DNA of 64,000 bases from an uncultured Lachnospiraceae bacterium (GTDB lineage: Bacteria; Bacillota; Clostridia; Lachnospirales; Lachnospiraceae). Position numbers and translations under genes: made by a program. Of the stretch, positions 55,633 to 63,912 are shown piece by piece. The notes below the pieces were generated by a model that was not told the DNA's origin, made no database searches, and worked only from the letters and a program-made list of their open reading frames with translations. The stretch spans positions 70,510 through 134,509 of the forward strand of contig CAJTVN010000006.1 of NCBI GenBank assembly GCA_910579685.1, given 5' to 3'. Position 1 is the stretch's first letter. Every line of letters starts with the position of its first letter.

Positions 55633-56964
55633 ATGATCTTTAAGAGGAAGCTTTACGATAAGATGTTGGAATGGAAAAGGGAGTTTGACGGAAAAACGGC
55701 TCTTTTGATAAAGGGTGCGAGAAGAGTTGGGAAGTCAACGCTTGTTGAGGAATTTGCAAAGCAGGAATATGAGAGTTATATTCTGATAGACTTTTCCATT
55801 GCATCGAAGGAAGTAAAAGAACTCTTCCAGGATCTTTCGGATTTGAATTTTCTTTTCCTGCGTTTGCAGATGATCTATCGAGTGAATCTGACAGAGCGAA
55901 AATCGGTAATTATTTTTGACGAAGTACAGATGCAGCCGCTGGCAAGGCAGGCGATCAAGCATTTAGTAAAGGATGGCCGCTATGACTATATCGAGACAGG
56001 ATCGCTGCTGTCTATCAAAAAGAATATAAAGGATATCGTGATTCCAAGCGAAGAGACGAGGCTGCAATTATATCCTCTGGATTATGAGGAATTCCGATGG
56101 GCCCTGGGAGATGCTGTCACGATCCCGATGCTTCGGGAGGCTTACGAAAAAATGGTTTCCCTTGGGGATGATTTGAACAGGCGCCTGCTGCGTGATTTCC
56201 GGCTATACATGCTGGTTGGCGGAATGCCGCAGGCAGTTGATACGTATCGGTCGACCAATAATTTGAGCATTGTGGATCAGGTAAAAAGAAATATTCTTGA
56301 GCTGTATGAGGATGATTTCAGAAAGATTGATCCCACAGGAAGAGCGGGAATGTTGTTTGACTCCATTCCCGCACAGCTGAATAAAAATGCGTCCAGATAT
56401 CAGGTTTCAAGTGTGATCGCGGGAGAAAAGGAAGAGAGAGTCAGGGAGATCCTTGCCGATATGCAGGATTCCATGACCGTATACATTGCATACCATGCGG
56501 ATAATCCAAGCGCAGGGATGGCTTTCCACAAAGATCCCCGCAGATATAAGCTCTTTCTGTGTGATACGGGATTGTTTACAACGTTAGCGTTTAAGGACAG
56601 AGATTTCACGGAAAATGAAATTTATGAGAAACTTTTGAGTGATAAGCTGGGTACGGATCTGGGATATTTATATGAGAATATTGTCGCCCAGATGCTGAAA
56701 ACGGCGGGAAATGAATTGTTCTATTATACATTTCCCAAAGAATCATCGAACCAGAATTACGAGATCGATTTTCTGGTGGCAAGGAAAAATAAGATCTGCC
56801 CTTTGGAGATTAAATCGTCCGGATATAAAAGGCATGCTTCCCTGGATGCCTTTCAGGATAAATTTTCCGAGCGGGTGCTCAGGAGATATTTAATTTATAC
56901 AAAGGATGCCAGGAAAGACAGGGATATTTTCTGTCTGCCGGTTTATATGGTGCCGTTTCTGTAA
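55633..56964 (+). CDS. AAA_14/DUF4143 ATPase with C-terminal nuclease-like domain
   Basis: A 443-residue ATPase with Walker A GARRVGKS near residue 28 and Walker B VIIFDEVQ. The DUF4143 part follows, with a PD-(D/E)XK-like signature at the end (YEIDFLV...CPLEIKSS). The family is frequent and multicopy in gut anaerobes, with unknown cellular role. The ATG follows AAAGGAAGGG. Directly upstream are three 33-bp-spaced repeats that may be operators. It is the last plus-strand gene before a convergent minus pair. Confidence 0.9.
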   Translation: MIFKRKLYDKMLEWKREFDGKTALLIKGARRVGKSTLVEEFAKQEYESYILIDFSIASKEVKELFQDLSDLNFLFLRLQMIYRVNLTERKSVIIFDEVQMQPLARQAIKHLVKDGRYDYIETGSLLSIKKNIKDIVIPSEETRLQLYPLDYEEFRWALGDAVTIPMLREAYEKMVSLGDDLNRRLLRDFRLYMLVGGMPQAVDTYRSTNNLSIVDQVKRNILELYEDDFRKIDPTGRAGMLFDSIPAQLNKNASRYQVSSVIAGEKEERVREILADMQDSMTVYIAYHADNPSAGMAFHKDPRRYKLFLCDTGLFTTLAFKDRDFTENEIYEKLLSDKLGTDLGYLYENIVAQMLKTAGNELFYYTFPKESSNQNYEIDFLVARKNKICPLEIKSSGYKRHASLDAFQDKFSERVLRRYLIYTKDARKDRDIFCLPVYMVPFL

Positions 56965-56970
56965 AAGCTT

Positions 56971-57016
56971 GAGGGGTGGCGCATCATCAATCCCATGATG
57001 ATGCCGCCCCTCGTTT
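56971..57016. terminator. Bidirectional terminator between convergent genes
   Basis: Long hairpin: GAGGGG-T-GGC...CATCATCA pairs with TGATGATGCC-GCCCCTC, followed by GTTTT on the plus strand and by AAGCTTTT on the minus strand. Confidence 0.8.
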
Positions 57017-57075
57017 TCCGTGACCGGTATTTCTCTGAGACAGAAAACAGATATTCAGTCACTCTAAATTATCTC

Positions 57076-57420
57076 TTATTCCTTAGCAGAAAAGAAATCC
57101 AAAATTCTTTTTACACCCAGGAGAGCGTTTTCATCATAAATTGCCGATCTCTCATTGGTGTTATGGCTGTATACCGCCTCATGGATGTCATGACAGTTCA
57201 TATGGTGCAGAAGCGTGCAGGCCGTGCCATAAGCCTTATCTATATGGCCGTCCCCTCCGCCCACCAGAATAACCGCTCCCTTTTTCGGTTTGACAACAGG
57301 TTCTTCCTTCCGGAAAAATCTGGCGCAGAAATAGGCCTGGAGCCGGCTTCCGACATCCAATAGTTTTCCCGTCAATTCTGAAAAATAGAGTGGAGAGCCG
57401 TTCAGAATTAAAGTTTTCAT
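57076..57420 (-). pseudogene. Flavodoxin-like (FMN reductase) gene with in-frame internal deletion
   Basis: A 114-residue frame starting MKTLILNGSP, the phosphate-binding loop of NADPH-dependent FMN reductase/flavodoxin-like proteins. It jumps directly to LYFSELTGKLL, which normally lies about 70-80 residues further on, and then continues normally (AVILVGGGDG) to the C-terminus. Such proteins are usually 180-200 aa. The deleted part holds core strands of the fold, so the product is probably non-functional. The ATG overlaps the cyclophilin stop (ATGA), so it is still co-transcribed. Confidence 0.7.
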
Positions 57421-57941
57421 TCCATCTTTTCCGGTTCCGGATATTCCACCCCGAAGGTATCTACGGTGACGCTCTTCATCACCTGATTTTCCATGGGTCT
57501 GTCGGAGTAGTCGGTAGCCGTCTCGGCGATTTTATTCACATTTTCCATCCCCTCGATCACCTTGCCGAATGCGGCATAGCTGCCGTCCAGGTGCGGGCTT
57601 GTCTTGTGCATGATGAAAAACTGGGAACCTGCGGAGTTGGGAGCCATGCTCCTTGCCATGGAGAGCACGCCCTCCGTGTGCTTTAAGCTGTTTTCCACGC
57701 CGTTGGCCGCAAACTCGCCCTTGATGCTGTAGCCGGGGCCGCCCATTCCGGTGCCCTCGGGATCGCCGCCCTGAATCATGAAGCCCCTGATCACACGGTG
57801 GAAGATCAGGCCGTCATAGAATTTTTTCTGGATCAGGCTGATAAAGTTGTTGACGGAAACAGGAGCGATTTCCGGATAGAGCTCGGCTTTGATGATGTCT
57901 CCGTTTTCCATGGTAAAGGTTACGACAGGATTTTGTGCCAT
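57417..57941 (-). CDS. Peptidyl-prolyl cis-trans isomerase, cyclophilin type
   Basis: A 174-residue cytoplasmic cyclophilin that speeds proline isomerisation in protein folding. It contains the family motifs FHRVIRGFMIQGGD, GSQFFI and HLDGSYAAFGKV with the catalytic Arg in FHRV. A sigma-A promoter lies 40 bases upstream on the minus strand. It is followed with a four-base overlap by the truncated flavodoxin gene. Confidence 0.95.
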   Translation of the reverse strand: MAQNPVVTFTMENGDIIKAELYPEIAPVSVNNFISLIQKKFYDGLIFHRVIRGFMIQGGDPEGTGMGGPGYSIKGEFAANGVENSLKHTEGVLSMARSMAPNSAGSQFFIMHKTSPHLDGSYAAFGKVIEGMENVNKIAETATDYSDRPMENQVMKSVTVDTFGVEYPEPEKME

Positions 57942-57981
57942 AATTAAGTTACTTCCCTTCTTTTCAAAATTTTCTCTCTCT

Positions 57982-58011
57982 ATTATAATAACAGTAAGAT
58001 ATCGGGGTCAA
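57982..58011 (-). promoter_or_regulatory. Sigma-A promoter of the cyclophilin gene
   Basis: On the minus strand, TTGACC (58011-58006) and TATAAT (57987-57982) are separated by 18 bases. Confidence 0.75.
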
Positions 58012-58037
58012 AAGATAGTTTGCCCCCTGATGCCTGC

Positions 58038-58069
58038 GGATTGTTTCGCACTTCGTGCTCCCGCAATCC
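58038..58069. repeat. Imperfect palindrome (REP-like hairpin)
   Basis: GGATTG ... GCAC-TTC-GTGC ... CAATCC forms a nested hairpin in the divergent intergenic region. No T-run follows. It looks like a small interspersed palindromic repeat, but no second copy is seen in this window. Confidence 0.45.
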
Positions 58070-58110
58070 TGAAAACATTATTATTGTAACGGAAGTGAAG
58101 GGACTTTTCA

Positions 58111-59001
58111 ATGTTAAAATTCGTGGTGTTTCCGGTGACTTCATATTATTATGAGACTCTTGCGGCACGGGAGGAAAAAATCAGGGACGGGCTGACAGCC
58201 GGAGGGATCGATTTCTCCATACTGGATATTGGGAACATGGGCAAAAACGGGGATCAGGAGTGCCCTTTGGAAAAGCGAGAAGATCCGATGGAAATGGACT
58301 GGCCCGTGGAAACGCTGTTTGTGACGGACAGCTGCGTGTATTTTAACCGCCTGCGGGAAGCAGGACGCTGTGCGATTGTCTTATATCATGAGGGAAACAG
58401 GGGAATTTCCTTTGAGGGAGCCTCCTACGGGGTGGAGAATGTGGAAGAGCTCCCCCTGCGCTCCTACGAGGAGGCATACCGGCGTCTTGCGGGCTTTCCC
58501 TGGGATATCCTGGAGACGGAGCGGCTTATGGTGAGGGAGAGCACGGTGTCGGATGTGAGGGATTTTTACCGGATCTATTCGGAACCGTCCATCACTTATT
58601 ATATGGAAGGTTTGTATCAGGATCCGGAGGAGGAAAAGGCTTATATGGAGGCCTATATCAAACAGGCCTACGGGTTTTACGGCTTTGGCCTCTGGACAGT
58701 GCTGCTTAAGCCAAAGGGACAGGTGATTGGGCGGGCGGGGCTGAATGTCAGAGAGGGGTACGAGCTGCCTGAGCTTGGATTTGTGATCGAAAAGCGGTAT
58801 CAGGGACAGGGCTATGGATTTGAGGCGTGCAGCGCCATTCTGCGCTATGCCAAGCAGGAGCTCGGCTTTGCGCATGTGCAGGCACTTGTGCAGGAGGAAA
58901 ACAGGGAGTCCAGGGGACTTCTCCAAAAGCTCGGCTTTGCGTATGAGAGAAACGTGAAGGAAGAGGGAAGAGAGTACAGACTGATGGTCAGAAAGCTTTA
59001 A
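58111..59001 (+). CDS. GNAT acetyltransferase with N-terminal HAD-like domain
   Basis: A 296-residue protein. Residues about 135-296 are a GNAT N-acetyltransferase (ETERLMVRE start; acetyl-CoA loop RYQGQGYG). The N-terminal 120 residues form a separate alpha/beta domain (FVTDSCVYFNRLREAG, AIVLYHEGN) that resembles the degenerate HAD-like module fused to GNATs in several Clostridia. The acceptor substrate is unknown. It precedes the PAP2 gene by 20 bases. Confidence 0.82.
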   Translation: MLKFVVFPVTSYYYETLAAREEKIRDGLTAGGIDFSILDIGNMGKNGDQECPLEKREDPMEMDWPVETLFVTDSCVYFNRLREAGRCAIVLYHEGNRGISFEGASYGVENVEELPLRSYEEAYRRLAGFPWDILETERLMVRESTVSDVRDFYRIYSEPSITYYMEGLYQDPEEEKAYMEAYIKQAYGFYGFGLWTVLLKPKGQVIGRAGLNVREGYELPELGFVIEKRYQGQGYGFEACSAILRYAKQELGFAHVQALVQEENRESRGLLQKLGFAYERNVKEEGREYRLMVRKL

Positions 59002-59021
59002 AACAGACAAAGGAGAAAAAG

Positions 59022-59552
59022 ATGGAATTTGAGATTCTTTACAGAATACAGGAAATGCATAACGCTTTTTTGGATCCGCTGATGATCGGGGTATCCGCAC
59101 TTGGGAACGGAGGGGCAATCTGGCTGCTGACAGCGGCGGTGCTGCTCTTGTTCCGAAAGACCAGAAAATGCGGGACATTGATGCTGCTTTCCATGGCGGC
59201 CTGCTTTCTGCTGGGGAACCTGTGTATTAAGAATCTGGTGCAAAGGCCAAGGCCCTGTCAGATCGACACGGCGGTTGCACTGCTGATTCCCGTGCCGGGA
59301 GAGTATTCCTTTCCCTCGGGCCATACGCTTCACAGCTTTACGGCAGCGGTGATGATCTTTCTGCATCACAGGAGGGCGGGAATTGCGGCTCTGCTTTTTG
59401 CGGCGCTGATCGCTTTCAGCCGGATGTACCTGTTCGTACATTTTCCCACGGATATTCTGGGAGGGATGGTGCTTGGGATTGCCGTGGCTCTTGCGGTATA
59501 TGCGGTCTGGCAAAAGAGGCAGGCCTGCCGGGAAGGAGAAAACAGAAGATGA
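59022..59552 (+). CDS. PAP2-family membrane phosphatase
   Basis: A 176-residue integral membrane phosphatase with the complete type 2 phosphatidic-acid-phosphatase signature: KNLVQRPRP, PSGHT and SRMYLFVHFPTD. It probably dephosphorylates a lipid such as undecaprenyl pyrophosphate or a phosphatidate. It starts behind AAAGGAGAAAAAG. Its stop overlaps the ATG of the TIR-like gene by four bases, which couples their translation. Confidence 0.92.
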   Translation: MEFEILYRIQEMHNAFLDPLMIGVSALGNGGAIWLLTAAVLLLFRKTRKCGTLMLLSMAACFLLGNLCIKNLVQRPRPCQIDTAVALLIPVPGEYSFPSGHTLHSFTAAVMIFLHHRRAGIAALLFAALIAFSRMYLFVHFPTDILGGMVLGIAVALAVYAVWQKRQACREGENRR

Positions 59553-60445
59553 ATATTTTTATAATACATTCCGGAGAGGATATGGAAACCATCTGTCAGA
59601 AAAAGGAGGAACTATGCGGCAAATGCAGCAAGGCCAGGGTGCTGTTGCTGGAATACAGGCGGCTGATGTGGAAAAGGGAAGCAAAGCAGCTGATGCGGCA
59701 GGCTCAGATGATTCTGTATCTGGTGGGTGAAAATTCCTGGAAAAGCGCAAATATTAACTGGGAGCTGAAAAAGGCGATTCAATATGGAAAAAGTATTGTC
59801 TGCTGCAGATTGAAGCCTGGATATGAAATCAACCCGATCCTTCGGTCCAGGGATCCCTTTACGCAGGAGAATATTGTTCTGGCACAGGAGGTTTCCTCGA
59901 TTGACGAGGTGGCTGACATCATCATGAATTATGAACAGGGCGAATATATTCATATTTTTAATGACATGGCGGACTCGGAGGAAATGACCAGAGAGGAGCT
60001 GTTCGAACAGTACAAGCTTTTTACAGAAACCTCGGAGGCCCTGGTCAACAGGCGGCAGAATGTGAACAGCTTTTATATCACAGCGAATACGGCGATCATC
60101 ACGATTGCGGCCACAGCATTTTCCCTGAGCGGGGATCTGTTTTCAAAGCTGATTATCACCATTGCTCTTAGCATTCCCGGAATTTTGATGAATCATTCCT
60201 GGCGGAGGATTCTGGAATCCTATGGTATCACTAACAGCAGTAAGATGAAAATCATAAGTATGATCGAGAAAAAGCTGGCGGCATCCCTGTATGACGCCGA
60301 ATGGAATGTGATGAGCAATAAATATAACAGACAGCCCTATGTTTCATTTACGGATAGCGAAAAGGCGCTTCCCATGATTTTCATCGCTGTTTTTGCAGCC
60401 GTGGATCTCATATGTATCTGCGCCCTGATTCTAAGTTTCACCTGA
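59549..60445 (+). CDS. TIR-like domain fused to an octameric-type membrane protein domain
   Basis: A 298-residue protein. Residues 1-125 form a TIR-like (MTH538/DUF1863-type) domain: strand MNIFIIHSGED, strand MILYLVGEN, and SANINWELKKAI containing Glu72 at the position of the TIR catalytic glutamate. Residues about 150-298 resemble the RipA-type octameric membrane domain: a helical VNRRQNVNSFYITAN lead-in and hydrophobic segments near 176-194, 199-216 and 274-296. The fusion suggests a membrane-perturbing or NAD-related effector of an antiphage system, but neither activity is shown. It is coupled to the PAP2 gene (ATGA) and convergent with the DUF2971 gene. Confidence 0.8.
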   Translation: MNIFIIHSGEDMETICQKKEELCGKCSKARVLLLEYRRLMWKREAKQLMRQAQMILYLVGENSWKSANINWELKKAIQYGKSIVCCRLKPGYEINPILRSRDPFTQENIVLAQEVSSIDEVADIIMNYEQGEYIHIFNDMADSEEMTREELFEQYKLFTETSEALVNRRQNVNSFYITANTAIITIAATAFSLSGDLFSKLIITIALSIPGILMNHSWRRILESYGITNSSKMKIISMIEKKLAASLYDAEWNVMSNKYNRQPYVSFTDSEKALPMIFIAVFAAVDLICICALILSFT

Positions 60446-60499
60446 CGGCGAAGGCGGAGGCTCGCAGATGAAAAACAGGACAAAAAAAGACAGGCGGCC

Positions 60500-61321
60500 T
60501 CAGGTGGTGGGATTGCGCAGCGGACATTCCGACAAATGCACCCGGTCTCTCAAAATATTCAGCCCGCAGTCTGCGAGATAATCCTGGAGAATGGGCAGGG
60601 ACTGGGGCGAGGTGGGGCCTATGATGATCTCACCAACCAGATCGGAGAGCCGCATATCGAGCTTTCCGCACATCCGGTTCAGATCCAGGGGATAATATTT
60701 CTTGATCCGTTCTGAGGACACATGATATTTGGGCTCTATGGCAAATTCATTGGTGATAAAGGGAGATACCACCAGGCGGAATTCCCTCTCGCTGGCAAAG
60801 GAGGGATGTTTGTAGGCGGCGGACTGCACCCAGGCATCGTTCATGAGATCCTGCATCTGAGGAAGGTTCTCCGAAAAATTATTGGATTCCTTGATCAGTG
60901 CGTAAAACTCGTTTACAAGGCGGTGGCTCCGCATATCCTTCTGGTAATAAACCTTTTGAAGAGATACGGCACCGCCTATCATTTTGTGCAGAAGGTATTC
61001 GTGGAAGGCGATGCAGACGCCCTGGCCGGAATGACCGTACCGGTCCCACTGTGCGGCGTCGTCCCGGTATTTGGAGAAGCAGGCGGCATAGGCGGAATAA
61101 TGGAATTCCTCCCGCAGCTCCTTCTGGAAAAAGGCCTGAGTCTTTCGCACATTATCCATTTCCCCGTCCCGGCGCAGCCTGTCCGTGACGGCCTTGCAGA
61201 GGCCTTTCATAAACAGACGCATTTCCGAGGTGTCATTCATGTTCAGAATATTGTTGAGACGCAGCTCCGCACAGCGGATGATGCCGTCAAAGGCGGCAAA
61301 GTCCGTATAATGATACAGCAT
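60500..61321 (-). CDS. DUF2971-family protein
   Basis: A 273-residue soluble protein with the family's hallmark pattern: YHYTDFAAFDGII at the N-terminus, LNNILNMNDTSEM, and the central ACFSKYRDDAAQWDRYGHSGQGVCIAF. The start follows GGAGGTAAATT. The function of this family is unknown; members occur often in accessory and defence neighbourhoods. It converges with the TIR-like gene, so they are not one operon. Confidence 0.88.
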   Translation of the reverse strand: MLYHYTDFAAFDGIIRCAELRLNNILNMNDTSEMRLFMKGLCKAVTDRLRRDGEMDNVRKTQAFFQKELREEFHYSAYAACFSKYRDDAAQWDRYGHSGQGVCIAFHEYLLHKMIGGAVSLQKVYYQKDMRSHRLVNEFYALIKESNNFSENLPQMQDLMNDAWVQSAAYKHPSFASEREFRLVVSPFITNEFAIEPKYHVSSERIKKYYPLDLNRMCGKLDMRLSDLVGEIIIGPTSPQSLPILQDYLADCGLNILRDRVHLSECPLRNPTT

Positions 61322-61384
61322 AATTTACCTCCATAAATCAGACAGGAAATACATAATCCATGCATGGAAAAGGGGTAACGGAAA

Positions 61385-63142
61385 TTAAAAGACTGGTTTG
61401 ATCTTATAAAGGTATTGTACAACATAAAACTGTTCCTTGCTTGCGATATTAGGGATGGAAGCGAGGCGGTCAAGGAAATCATGCATGGAAGTAGAATTGT
61501 CATTGGGTTTTTCAATTACTTTTTGAATACTCATAATTTCGTATCCTGAATTCTGTAACAGATTTACCCCATCATACAGGGTAAAAAATCTCAGATGAGT
61601 TCTGTCAAGTACACCGGAGTCTGTATAAGCAAAACTGCCCATCAAAATATGACTTATGGCGGAAAAATGTAAAATATTAGGTATGCTTGTAATGATTACG
61701 CCCTCTTTAGATAAATGTGATTTCAATTTTTTTAGAAGCAGTCCGGGATCAACTAAGTGCTCCAGGACATCGCCCAAAATAATATAATCAAAAGAGACAT
61801 CGAAAGGGAAATCCATCGTTTCTACATTTCCTTGAACCACAGTGGCAAGGTGTGAGGCGAAAACAGCACTGGGAGGATCCAGCTCAATGCCGTAAATCAT
61901 GGCATTGGGATAGCGGTTTTTAATTTCAAGTAAAGTAGAGCCGCAGGCACAGCCGATATCAAGGCAGTTGATGGCGTCGAATTTGTCTTTTGGATTCATC
62001 AAGTTAATTAATTCTGTGCGGCAGAAAAAAGAATAACTTGGTCTGATATTCCACTTTTCTATATAGCGATTGCAGTTGGCTTCCATAGAATTGTTATAGC
62101 AGCTATCTGGATTTTTCTCTATAAAAGCTGAAAACCCTGCGTTGCCAATGTGATAAATGAAGCAGTTTCTGCAGAGAATCAGTTTATAATCGTTTAATAT
62201 CAGCCGTGTACAATAGTCGTTGTCTTCGTAGTTCCCGGGGAAAAAACGTTCGTCAAGTAATCCTGTTTTTTCAAAAGCAGTATGCTTAATGAGTAAAGCG
62301 AAGCCTATCAGCATTGTGCGGTAGACAAAAGGCTGATCCATTGGTACATTGTGTGTATAACCGTATTCCATGCATTCGGAAAGGGTGCTGAAGCTGCCAA
62401 AGACAGTTTGGTTGTTTCCGGCATAATTGCTGACGGCGCCGGAAGCACCGATTTCCTCCTTCTCATAAAGTCCCATTCGCAGCCAGAATAGGGCGTTTTC
62501 TGTCAACAGGGTATCATTGTTCAGAAGAAATATGTCATTACCGGAAGCCGCCATGCGGATTCCCACATTACAACCACCCGAAAACCCGAGATTTTCAGGA
62601 TTGATGTGATATTTGATATCCGGCTGCGTTTTTAACCATTCTTCAGGGTTCTTTAGAGAACCATTATCCACACAGATAATTTCATAAGAAGAAGCTGGAC
62701 AAAAATTGCGGATAGAAGTAATACAATTTATTGTATAGGCAAGTTGATTAAAGTTAAGAAGAATAATGGAGACCTTTGGAACTATTGTGCCAGTTCTGCT
62801 GATAAAATCAAAAAAATATTCTTCAATGGAAGCGAAATCATCTTTGTTGTCTTTGCAATGAAATAAGGCGTTTTCATAACATAAATATGCTTTGCTATAT
62901 TCACAAAACGATTCATACACTAATCCCAGCATGAAATAGAGTTCATGATTAACAGGATTGAATTTTAAACCATCTTGGATACATGGCAGTGCAGAATGGA
63001 AATCTCCCAGACCCATATAAATAGAAGCTTCTAAAATCGAAATCACATCTGTATAGGTAGGATTAGAAATAATGTATTCTTTGAGCAGATCAAATGCTTT
63101 TAGATAATCCTGTTGTTCAATGGCGTGTTTAATCTTGTCCAT
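61385..63142 (-). CDS. TPR-glycosyltransferase family 2-methyltransferase fusion
   Basis: A 585-residue cytoplasmic protein with three parts. Residues about 1-105 are TPR-like helices. About 124-380 is a GT-A glycosyltransferase (VSIILLNFNQ, NLGFSGGCN, LLNNDT as metal-binding D-x-D equivalent). About 405-530 is a SAM-dependent methyltransferase (LDIGCACGS, ILGDVLEHL). The ATG at 63142 is preferred because AAAGGAT lies eight bases before it; the ATG at 63163 has none. Such fusions decorate surface polysaccharide or flagellin. No polysaccharide cluster is visible here, so its target is unknown. Confidence 0.9.
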   Translation of the reverse strand: MDKIKHAIEQQDYLKAFDLLKEYIISNPTYTDVISILEASIYMGLGDFHSALPCIQDGLKFNPVNHELYFMLGLVYESFCEYSKAYLCYENALFHCKDNKDDFASIEEYFFDFISRTGTIVPKVSIILLNFNQLAYTINCITSIRNFCPASSYEIICVDNGSLKNPEEWLKTQPDIKYHINPENLGFSGGCNVGIRMAASGNDIFLLNNDTLLTENALFWLRMGLYEKEEIGASGAVSNYAGNNQTVFGSFSTLSECMEYGYTHNVPMDQPFVYRTMLIGFALLIKHTAFEKTGLLDERFFPGNYEDNDYCTRLILNDYKLILCRNCFIYHIGNAGFSAFIEKNPDSCYNNSMEANCNRYIEKWNIRPSYSFFCRTELINLMNPKDKFDAINCLDIGCACGSTLLEIKNRYPNAMIYGIELDPPSAVFASHLATVVQGNVETMDFPFDVSFDYIILGDVLEHLVDPGLLLKKLKSHLSKEGVIITSIPNILHFSAISHILMGSFAYTDSGVLDRTHLRFFTLYDGVNLLQNSGYEIMSIQKVIEKPNDNSTSMHDFLDRLASIPNIASKEQFYVVQYLYKIKPVF

Positions 63143-63281
63143 GGTTGTAATCCTTTCAATCATTAACGATTATCCATCTGATATTCTCTTGTTGTTCCAG
63201 TCAATTCGAGAAAACTTGGATGATCGAGATGCGCTAGGGCAGATCAGGCAGAATTTTATGAAAATCAATCAATTTAATGGT

Positions 63282-63314
63282 AAAAAGAGCACCGGGCAGA
63301 TGGTCCCGATGCTC
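63282..63314 (-). terminator. Rho-independent terminator of tRNA-Ser
   Basis: Minus strand: GAGCATCGGG and CCCGGTGCTC pair around an eight-base loop, followed by TTTTT. It lies four bases beyond the tRNA 3' end. Confidence 0.88.
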
Positions 63315-63317
63315 ACG

Positions 63318-63403
63318 CGGAGTCGGAGGGATTCGAACCCTCGTGCCCCGGAGGGCTAACGCATTTCGAGTGCGCCCCGTTATGACCGCTTCGATACGAC
63401 TCC
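63318..63403 (-). tRNA. tRNA-Ser (anticodon CGA)
   Basis: The acceptor arms GGAGTCG (63403-63397) and CGACTCC (63325-63319) pair perfectly. The anticodon loop is CTCGAAA, giving CGA, which reads UCG. The long variable arm (CCCTCC-GGGG region) and a standard GGTTCGAATCC T-arm fit serine. The CCA end is not encoded. Confidence 0.95.
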
Positions 63404-63520
63404 AATTACTTTTCTTATTATACTTATTTCCATCTTCCAAGTCAAGCGTAACTGGATTTTCTGTTTGTCACATTAATTTAAATAACCGTTTCATTTTAAA
63501 GTTGTTTAAAAAAGATGAAT

Positions 63521-63549
63521 TTGACAATAGAATCCCTTTGTGTTAGGCT
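63521..63549 (+). promoter_or_regulatory. Promoter of the T-box leader
   Basis: Perfect TTGACA (63521-63526), a 17-base spacer and TAGGCT (63544-63549) as a moderate -10 box, about 24 bases before the T-box stem I. Confidence 0.6.
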
Positions 63550-63572
63550 AATACTAACGTTATATTTAAATG

Positions 63573-63898
63573 CAATGACGAAGAGAGTAGGGACAGGGAA
63601 GCTTTACAGAGAAGGTTTTGGCGGCAGGGCCGCCAGCTGAGAGGAACCCGGGCGGAAATGGACTGAAAATGGCTTCTGAGCGGCGCACCAATCCGTTTAT
63701 CCGGCTGTGGATTTCACAGACTGTCAGGATTGACGGTTAGGCTGCGACAGGTGCCGCCTGTTACAGCGGCAGGGTATAGGGCTTGTGCGGGCAGTGCCTG
63801 TACCCGGTGAGGTTTCTCCTGCGAGGGGGAAACAAAGAGAAGTGGTACCACGGTTTAAACAGCCGTCTTCTGCAGAGATGACAGAAGGCGGTTTTTTT
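63573..63898 (+). promoter_or_regulatory. T-box riboswitch leader (tentatively methionine)
   Basis: The leader has the stem I entry GACGAAGAGAGTA, the T-box AAGTGGTACCACGG (63839-63853; UGGU at 63843-63846) and a terminator, GCCGTCTTCTG / CAGAAGGCGGT plus seven T (63862-63898). The specifier is tentatively AUG at 63669-63671, because it follows GAA-A and is followed by a purine. The UGGU bulge fits a tRNA with A73, as in tRNA-Met. The controlled gene is outside the window. Confidence 0.85.
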
Positions 63899-63912
63899 GA
63901 CATTTCAACACA

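Noticed and set aside
60722..61336. Long plus-strand frame opposite the DUF2971 gene
   Set aside because: It is the antisense shadow of a clear minus-strand gene with family motifs and a good ribosome-binding site.
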